DNA of 64,000 nt, taken from an uncultured Campylobacter sp. GTDB lineage: Bacteria; Campylobacterota; Campylobacteria; Campylobacterales; Campylobacteraceae. The DNA lies in the NCBI RefSeq assembly GCF_938002845.1, contig NZ_CALKZP010000051.1:105386-169385 (forward strand), in the 5' to 3' direction. Both the position numbers and the translations under genes were made by a program. Within the stretch, counting starts at the first letter, position 1. Each line of letters begins with the position of its first letter. A model generated the notes under the pieces. It had not been told where the DNA came from. It saw only the letters and a list, made by a program, of their open reading frames with translations, and did not search any database. Shown here piece by piece: positions 58,680-64,000 of the stretch.

Positions 58680-60362
58680 CTAAACTTCCTCGCATAGTTC
58701 CTCGATCACCTTGAGCGGGCTTTTGCGCTTTTTGCAGATCTCTGCGTATTCGCTCTTTGGCGAGCTGTCGTAAACGATACCCGCGCCCGCACCGATAAAT
58801 ACGAGATTATTTAGCCCTTCGCAGCCGAAATTCTCCGCGTTAAATTTAGCAGCCTCAAACCGTATCGCGCGGCCAAAGCTCGACCCGTTTTCTAAATTTA
58901 GTGCTCTGCCGCCCGCGCGAGCTTTTAAATTTAATCTCGCGTCGCGCTCGCCTGCACGAGCTAAATTTTGCGTCCCGCCGCTGCCCTTTTGCGCCGCAGC
59001 ACCGCAAAACTCCGTCGTCTCGGGATTTTCACTGCCGCAAGCAGCGTCTAAATTTAAACAGGAATTTCGTTTAAAATCCCCGTCCGAGCAGGAATCTTGC
59101 GCGTCGCGATTTACGAAGATCGCCGAGCGAATCAAGATCGCCTGCATCACATCGCCGTTAAAGCGCCAAAATCCGATTCCGCCGCCGTAGATGCCGCGCT
59201 CGTAGCGCTCCAGCTCATTTATGATCTGCATCGCGCGAATCTTCGGGCTGCCGCTTAGCGTGCCCGCAGGAAAGATAGTGCCGAGCACCTCAAACGCGCT
59301 TACCCCGCGCGGCTTGGTGCCGTAAACCTCGCTTACGATGTGCATCACGCTTTCGTAGCGCACGACGCGCATCGCGTTTTGCACCCGCACTGAGGCGGGC
59401 GCGGCGAATTTACCGATGTCGTTGCGAGCTAGATCGATCAGCATCCGATGCTCCGCAAGCTCCTTTTCGTCGCTCAAAAGCTCGCGCTCAAGCGCCGCGT
59501 CGGCCTCGGCATTCGCGCCTCTACTGCGAGTGCCCGCGATGGGAGCGACGAAAATTTCGTCCTTTTTGATCTCCATGATCAGCTCGGGGCTAGAGCCCGC
59601 GACGCAGCCGTACGGCGTCGGGAAGTGAAACATATAGGGGCTCGGATTATTCTTTTTGAGCCGCTCGTAAAACTCCAGGCTGCCCAGATTCATGCCGACT
59701 TCTAAAATTTCGCCCAGCACGACCTGAAATACGTCGCCGCTTTTTATCTTTTCTTTTGCGGCCTCGACCATCGCGCTAAAATGTGACTCCTCGGCGCCCA
59801 GATCGGTTAAAATTTTAAATTTAAGCTCTTTTTTCTTAGGCTCCGGCTCAGACGCGCCTTGCGATTTCGATCCTATTTTTATCGCGGCGTCCGCTTTTGC
59901 GGCACTCTGCGGCGCGCCTTCCGCTTCGGCGGCGACTTGCTGCGAAGCCTGCGGGCTAAGCCCGCGCAGGCTTTCGTAAATTTGGGCATCTTTGCCGTAA
60001 AAATCGTAAATTTTGCTGATTTTATCGTAGTGCAGGTAATTTGCGGCGTCAGCGTAAAAAAACGGCGGGAAGTCATACAGCGCCTGCTTTGGCGCGCCGA
60101 TATTTTCAAACGCGCGCACGATGTCATAGCCCAAAACGCCGAAAAGTCCTGCAAAGCTCGCGTTTTTAAACTCGCTCGCGCCTTCTTTTGCGCTTTTTAC
60201 CTCATCGAATTTAAGCTTTAGTGCCTCAAAGCTCATCTTAAATCCGTCGAAATAATCGCAATCGATGCCGATGATGACCTGGGCGTCGTCCTCTGCGAGG
60301 TAGCTTTGCGGATGCGTCTTTAAAATTTCGCGGTAGTAAAACAGCGGCTCTTCTAAAAGCAT
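58680..60362 (-). CDS. trpE: Anthranilate synthase component I with two insertions
   Basis: First step of tryptophan synthesis: chorismate to anthranilate. Motifs include SGDVFQVVLGE, NPSPYMFHF, CVAGSSPELI, PIAGTRSRG, DLARNDIGK, FPAGTLSGSPKIRAM and GIYGGGIGFW, and at the end AGAGIVYDSSPKSEY. An insertion rich in A, Q, E and K lies at DNA about 59829-59963 between the N-terminal and chorismate-binding parts. A larger one of about 98 residues lies at about 58812-59105, just before the GAGAGIV segment. I choose the ATG at 60362, which has an AAGGA site; the upstream ATG at 60389 overlaps the TATAAT box. The length from 60362 is 560 residues, against about 460-500 usually. Confidence 0.92.
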   Translation of the reverse strand: MLLEEPLFYYREILKTHPQSYLAEDDAQVIIGIDCDYFDGFKMSFEALKLKFDEVKSAKEGASEFKNASFAGLFGVLGYDIVRAFENIGAPKQALYDFPPFFYADAANYLHYDKISKIYDFYGKDAQIYESLRGLSPQASQQVAAEAEGAPQSAAKADAAIKIGSKSQGASEPEPKKKELKFKILTDLGAEESHFSAMVEAAKEKIKSGDVFQVVLGEILEVGMNLGSLEFYERLKKNNPSPYMFHFPTPYGCVAGSSPELIMEIKKDEIFVAPIAGTRSRGANAEADAALERELLSDEKELAEHRMLIDLARNDIGKFAAPASVRVQNAMRVVRYESVMHIVSEVYGTKPRGVSAFEVLGTIFPAGTLSGSPKIRAMQIINELERYERGIYGGGIGFWRFNGDVMQAILIRSAIFVNRDAQDSCSDGDFKRNSCLNLDAACGSENPETTEFCGAAAQKGSGGTQNLARAGERDARLNLKARAGGRALNLENGSSFGRAIRFEAAKFNAENFGCEGLNNLVFIGAGAGIVYDSSPKSEYAEICKKRKSPLKVIEELCEEV

Positions 60363-60387
60363 TTTCGTCCTTGGAATTTTTAGCGCC

Positions 60388-60393
60388 ATTATA
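60388..60393 (-). promoter_or_regulatory. -10 element of trpE
   Basis: Reads TATAAT on the minus strand and overlaps a possible upstream ATG, which decides for the downstream start at 60362. The leader would then be only about 20 bases, too short for a leader peptide, so classic trp attenuation is unlikely. Confidence 0.5.
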
Positions 60394-60488
60394 CGCTGCT
60401 TAGCTTAAATTTGAGCGGGCGGCGCGAGCCTAGGCGGGCTTGATGCAAGCAAAATTTTAGTAAAATGAGCAAATTTTAAGGAGAGCGT

Positions 60489-61220
60489 ATGAAAATTTTA
60501 TTTTCCCCAAGCGAGATGAAAAGCGAGTTGGGCGGCGATACGCGCATTTGCAAGCAAAATTTCATCTTTGCAGATCTTTACGAAAAGCGCCTGCAGATGC
60601 TGCGCGCCTACGCGGATTTTGTGGATAAAGCAAGCGAGGCGGAGCTTTGCAAGCTTTTCGGGCTGAAAAAATGGGATGCCTCTTTGCGCGAAAATATCTT
60701 TGAAAAAGGCTGCGCGAAGGCGCTTTTGCGCTACACGGGCACCGCGTATCGCGCCCTAGGCTACGCGTCGCTAAGCCCCGGCGCGCAGGAGTTTGCGGAG
60801 CGAAACACGATAATTTTTTCAAACCTTTTCGGCCCCGTGCTGGGTGGCGACGCGCTGCCGAACTACAAACTCAAGCAGGGCGAAAAATTCGGCGGCATAG
60901 ACGCGGCAAAATTTTATCGCGATAGCTTCTCCGCCGCGCTGGATCGGTATCTGGCGGATGAGTGCATCGTGGATCTGCGCGCGGGATTTTACGAAAAATT
61001 TTATGAGATGAAGCGCGACTATTTGAGTTTTAGTTTCATCAAAGGCGGCAAGGTGCTGAGCCACTACGCCAAGGCCTGGCGTGGCAAGGTGCTACGCGAA
61101 ATCACACAGGCTCGCGCTTGCAGCGAGGCTGAGGTGCTTGCGCTGCGATTGAGCGGCGCTTCCGTGCTCGAGATCAAACAGATCGGGCTAAAAAAGGAGA
61201 TCGTGCTGGAAATTTCATAA
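60489..61220 (+). CDS. yaaA: YaaA family peroxide-stress protein (DUF328)
   Basis: A 243-residue protein of the YaaA/DUF328 family. In E. coli YaaA limits free iron and protects DNA during hydrogen peroxide stress. Family features here are ILFSPSEMK at the start, YTGTAYRALGYASLS and FSNLFGPVLGGDALPNYKLKQ in the middle, and LSFSFIKGGKVLSHYAKAWRGKVLRE near the end. The ATG follows AAGGAG. It is monocistronic, divergent from trpE, with only about 100 bases between. Confidence 0.82.
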   Translation: MKILFSPSEMKSELGGDTRICKQNFIFADLYEKRLQMLRAYADFVDKASEAELCKLFGLKKWDASLRENIFEKGCAKALLRYTGTAYRALGYASLSPGAQEFAERNTIIFSNLFGPVLGGDALPNYKLKQGEKFGGIDAAKFYRDSFSAALDRYLADECIVDLRAGFYEKFYEMKRDYLSFSFIKGGKVLSHYAKAWRGKVLREITQARACSEAEVLALRLSGASVLEIKQIGLKKEIVLEIS

Positions 61221-62018
61221 AGCGCGAAAACCGCTCGGAGAAATTTACAATAAATTTTGCAGATTTAATGCGGATTTTGCGTAAAATTTAGCCCGGAAAA
61301 TTTGCCGCGAGTTCAAGTCCCGCCCCATCCAAAGCAATTTTACCCCGAGAAATTTGCAGGCGAAATTTTACCGTAAGGATTTTTCAGAGCAAAATTTACG
61401 CTCTTTGCGTTTGCCCACTCCGCATAAAATTTTACGCCGATCTTGTCGTGACTTTGCACCGGTTTTGCGGCAATTTTCAGAATATAGAGCGCGGAAATTT
61501 TGCCGCAAAATTTTGTCTAAATTTTTACTGTGCGGAATTTTGCCGTATGAAATTTCGCCGCGATAGAATCCTGTCGAAAATTTAATCGCGGCAAAAAATA
61601 CTGCGTTGCGATTAAAACGTGAAATTTTATCTAAAATTTACGCTAAACCGCCGCAGTCTGGGCGCAGAATTTTAAAATCCGCTGCCAAGCCGCAATACGA
61701 ACAAACGCAGGCGGGCTGATTTGCATAAAATTTCAAGCCGAAATTCCACACCTTAAAATCCCGTAAATTTTAAAATTTTGCAAATCGCGCGCTGAAATTT
61801 CGAGCTAAAATCTCGCCTGCAAACTTTCAAGCCAAGCCGACTCCAGATAAAATTTCAAACCGAAATTTGGGGCATAAATTTCAAACCGAAATCCCACTAT
61901 CAAAATTCCCTGCCTCGAAATCCCGCAAATCCTCCGCTTTCAAATCCAAAATTCCGCAAATTTAGCGAGCTTTAAATTTTAAAGCTATAAACTTCGCTTC
62001 AAATTTTAAGGATCAAAA
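61221..62018. other. 798-bp intergenic region packed with AAATTT motifs
   Basis: No convincing gene. By eye well over twenty AAATTT or AATTTT cores occur, about one every 30 bases. A 17-bp direct repeat, AAATTTCAAACCGAAAT, occurs at 61850-61866 and 61876-61892 with a related copy near 61726. At 61304-61331 lies a stretch resembling the T arm and 3' acceptor strand of a tRNA. A 70-codon frame at 61354-61566 is made of the same words and is not believed to be a gene. Confidence 0.6.
61850..61892. repeat. 17-bp direct repeat, period 26
   Basis: AAATTTCAAACCGAAAT at 61850-61866 is repeated exactly at 61876-61892. A looser copy (AAATTTCAAGCCGAAAT) lies near 61726-61742. Confidence 0.75.
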
Positions 62019-62750
62019 ATGCTAGAACTCCCCTTTGTCGGCGTCGTCGTGGGCTTCATATCGGGCTTTTTCGGTATCGGCGGCGGTACGGTTGTAATGC
62101 CCGTGATGATGGCTCTGGGATACGACGTCAAGACCGCCGCGGGTATCTCGGTGATGCAGATGTTCATCGTCTCGCTTTTTGGCTCATATCTGAACTACCG
62201 CGCGGGTAGACTCCGCCTAGATAGCGGTATCGCGGTGGGGCTCGGAGGGCTGTGCGGCGCGAGCATATCGGGCTTCATCGTAAAATACTCGCCAGAAATC
62301 GTGCTTGAGATCGGTCTTCTGCTGACGCTTGCGATCTCATTTCTTAAACTCTTTAGCACGAATGTAGCAAGCGGCGGCAATGCAAATCCCCACGGGGCGG
62401 TGCTGTTTTTCATCGGCTTTGCTATCGGCGCGATCGCGCTTAGCATGGGCGTGGGCGGCGCGGTATTTCTAACGCCCGTATTGGTCGGATTTTTGGGCGT
62501 TGATATCAAAAGAGCGGTCTGCATGGGGCTATTTTTCATCGTTTTCGGCTCATTTAGCGCGCTTTTGAGCCTTTCGTACAACGGCCATGTGGATTACGAA
62601 CGCGGCGCGCTGCTAGCCGTGGGCGGGCTTTTGGGCGTATATTTCGGCACCTCTCAGGCTCGCCGTGCAAAGCGCGAAACTCAGAAAAAATGGCTGCTCG
62701 TCCTCTACGTCGTGCTATTTGCGCTGGCGCTAAAAAAGGTGTTGCAGTAG
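62019..62750 (+). CDS. TSUP family (TauE/SafE) membrane transporter
   Basis: A 243-residue inner-membrane protein with about eight hydrophobic segments in two repeats. The first repeat has GFISGFFGIGGGTVVMPVMM and the second GAIALSMGVGGAVFLTPVLVG, the twin glycine-rich motifs of the family. TSUP proteins move sulfite, sulfonates or other organic anions; the substrate here cannot be told. The ATG follows an AAGGAT site. It has no operon partners. Confidence 0.88.
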   Translation: MLELPFVGVVVGFISGFFGIGGGTVVMPVMMALGYDVKTAAGISVMQMFIVSLFGSYLNYRAGRLRLDSGIAVGLGGLCGASISGFIVKYSPEIVLEIGLLLTLAISFLKLFSTNVASGGNANPHGAVLFFIGFAIGAIALSMGVGGAVFLTPVLVGFLGVDIKRAVCMGLFFIVFGSFSALLSLSYNGHVDYERGALLAVGGLLGVYFGTSQARRAKRETQKKWLLVLYVVLFALALKKVLQ

Positions 62751-63107
62751 CGCCTGCTGTAGTAGCACTGCAGCGATTGTCGCGCTATAGTTTTGCCCTT
62801 GCCTCGGTTTTGCTATAAGCGCGATTTAAGCGTTCGCGCTGTTTTGCTACGTCGCCCTTTTGCGTCTCGTAGTTTTTTGCTTTGCCGTCCTCTTACACTG
62901 CGCGTGTTTGGTCTCCGTCTTGCGGCGGCGCGTAAAACGTCGCGTTTCGTCGCGCTAGTAAAATTTTAAAACGAAATTTCAAAAAGTGCGAGCAAATTTT
63001 AAAAGCGGAATTTTAACTAACCGCGTTAAAATAGCGAAGTCGCACATCTTTCATCCTATGGAGGTTAGATGGCGAAATAAAATTTACAAATTTTAAAAGG
63101 ACTTGGA
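62751..63107. other. 357-bp intergenic region before crcB
   Basis: No gene seen. I looked for a fluoride riboswitch ahead of crcB and did not find its conserved pattern. The last 100 bases are rich in AAATTT words; AAAAGGA serves as crcB ribosome-binding site. Confidence 0.4.
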
Positions 63108-63488
63108 TTGACGAACTTGATTTTAGCGGGGCTAGGCGGCTGTGTAGGCGCGATGGCGCGAGTAGGTCTAAGTGGAGCGATCGCGCGCGCAATGGATCGC
63201 GCCGGATTTTGGAGTGCGTTTCCGATCGCTACTTTTTGCGTGAATGCGCTGGGAAGCCTGCTGATAGGGTTTTTACTCGCACTAAATTTAACGCAGAGCG
63301 TGCGGGTATTTTTTATCGCAGGCGCGCTGGGCGGCTTTACGACATTTTCTACGTTCAGCTACGATACGCTGCAATTATTGCTGGCGCGAGAATTTGCTAT
63401 CGGTGTGCTAAACGCGGTCTTAAGCGTATGCGCCTGTATGCTTTTTTGCTACGCTGGGCTGCTCGCGGGCAGAGCGCTTGCAGGCTAG
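63108..63488 (+). CDS. crcB: Fluoride ion channel CrcB (Fluc)
   Basis: A 126-residue inner-membrane protein with four hydrophobic segments; Fluc proteins work as antiparallel dimers that export fluoride. Typical motifs are LGGCVGAMARVGLSG near the start, FCVNALGSLLIGFL with the conserved asparagine, and GALGGFTTFSTFSYD, the sodium- and fluoride-pathway segment. The frame starts with TTG after AAAAGGA. One full-length gene is enough for a homodimer. Confidence 0.93.
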   Translation: MTNLILAGLGGCVGAMARVGLSGAIARAMDRAGFWSAFPIATFCVNALGSLLIGFLLALNLTQSVRVFFIAGALGGFTTFSTFSYDTLQLLLAREFAIGVLNAVLSVCACMLFCYAGLLAGRALAG

Positions 63489-63499
63489 CCGTGGAGCGC

Positions 63500-63664
63500 A
63501 TGAGCTTTAAATTTAAACGCCTCTGCGTCTGTGTTTTTAAATCAAAATTTATTGAAAGTGCCTGCGCTACGGAATTTTATCGCGCGCATATGCTACAAAA
63601 TCTGCGAGCGATGGGCGCAATCCCATATGCCGTGCAGTTTTGCGAAAGGGCGCGCAGCAAGTAG
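63500..63664 (+). CDS. Possible short ORF after crcB
   Basis: A 54-codon frame starting with ATG six bases after GGAG. It is basic and cysteine-containing, opens MSFKFKRLCVCVFKSKF and ends FCERARSK. The first part is built from AAATTT words, so it may be spurious. No family is recognised. Confidence 0.2.
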   Translation: MSFKFKRLCVCVFKSKFIESACATEFYRAHMLQNLRAMGAIPYAVQFCERARSK

Positions 63665-64000
63665 TTTCGCAAAGTGCAATATCAAGCAGGAATTATAAGA
63701 CGAGCAAATCGTAAGACGAGCGAAAAGTAAAGCGAGCAAGAGGGATTGTAGCTAAATAATGGTGCTCGGCGTCGGGCAGGCTGGCAAAATCCAGATAAAT
63801 TTTAAAACCTCCGCGGACAAATTTTAAAGCTTGAAGCTTAGAATTTTAAAATTCTCACGTAAATTTTAGAAGCTAAATTAAAGCGCGCCGAAATCACGAT
63901 CTTATGTGTCAAATCCTGCAGCACTATCTTAGATTTATCGCAAGCGGCTGCGAGCCCTCTTAATTTCATTTCTGCAAATTTCATTGACCTGCTCGCCCTC
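63665..64000. other. Terminal stretch without a confirmed gene
   Basis: From 63695 to 63740 short words repeat (TAAGACGAGC twice, then AAAGCGAGC). AAATTT words follow. At the very edge two minus-strand frames are open to the window end (stop at 63935, 21 codons; stop at 63838, about 53 codons); either could be the tail of a gene beyond the window, but the visible part is too short to decide. Confidence 0.3.

Noticed and set aside
58365..60480. Classic trp leader-peptide attenuator ahead of trpE
   Set aside because: The apparent promoter lies about 20 bases before the chosen start, leaving no room for a leader peptide with tryptophan codons.
61354..61566. 70-codon frame in the repeat-packed gap
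   Set aside because: Built from repeat words; no ribosome-binding site and no family resemblance.
62990..63107. Fluoride riboswitch ahead of crcB
   Set aside because: The conserved pseudoknot-forming segments of the crcB motif could not be found. A covariance-model search would settle it.
1..64000. Insertion sequences, prophage genes, rRNA genes
   Set aside because: No transposase, integrase, phage structural protein or rRNA sequence was recognised anywhere in the window.

Overview
This window looks like the chromosome of a Campylobacter with an unusually GC-balanced genome, most likely C. gracilis or a close relative. Three things point there. Gene order repeatedly matches the C. jejuni chromosome as I remember it (serB-tal; rplY-pth-lptG-lysA-pheA-hisC; dxs-perR-menG-xseA-serC; guaA/small gene/uvrC; trpB-trpA). 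The protein sequences are epsilonproteobacterial in character. Flagellar genes that normally sit inside two of these blocks are missing, which fits the non-motile C. gracilis. The species is an inference; no database was searched.

Layout. 1-3.9 kb (minus strand): end of modD, a nitroreductase, a TcdA-like ThiF-family enzyme, surE and a lipoprotein. 3.9-23.6 kb (plus strand): a long housekeeping run covering lipid A synthesis (lpxB, LpxH-like enzyme, lptG), greA, argC, serB, tal, an orphan pilT, rplY, pth, lysA, pheA, hisC, dxs, a PerR-like regulator, a CYTH-CHAD protein, menG/ubiE, xseA and serC. 24-26 kb: a DUF333 protein, an unrecognised protein and long non-coding stretches. 26-30.3 kb (minus): a five-gene heme uptake and anaerobic heme degradation operon (permease, ATPase, binding protein, HutW-type radical SAM enzyme, flavodoxin). 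30.9-33.2 kb: cstA and its small partner. 33.5-39.6 kb (minus): a propeller-like protein, a small membrane protein, a quinone reductase, an AT-rich DUF262/DUF1524 putative defence gene, guaA and a small lipoprotein. 39.6-47 kb (plus): a DciA-like gene, uvrC, a 1517-residue hybrid histidine kinase with a single-domain response regulator, and tRNA-Arg(CCU). 47.3-60.4 kb: the tryptophan genes in two convergent groups (trpBA plus; trpE-trpGD-methyltransferase-trpF minus), separated by a FliO-like protein, a YedE transporter and three AT-rich membrane-protein ORFs. 60.5-63.5 kb: a YaaA-family protein, a TSUP permease and crcB.

The most unusual feature is not a single gene. A short palindromic core, AAATTT with variants such as GAATTT and AAATTC, is scattered through the window far more densely than chance. 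In intergenic DNA it forms quasi-periodic arrays and inverted pairs that can fold into hairpins. Inside genes it coincides with in-frame low-complexity insertions in otherwise ordinary enzymes: TrpF is about 583 residues instead of about 200, and LysA, TrpE, LpxB and the propeller protein carry inserts too. One ORF (14272-14706) consists largely of a 30-bp, ten-residue repeat built on this core. This resembles in principle the Rickettsia palindromic elements that insert in frame into genes, but the motif and the repeat periods (22-24, 30 and 33 bp) differ. I regard it as the best candidate for an undescribed system here. The AT-rich DUF262 gene largely lacks the motif, as expected for recently acquired DNA.
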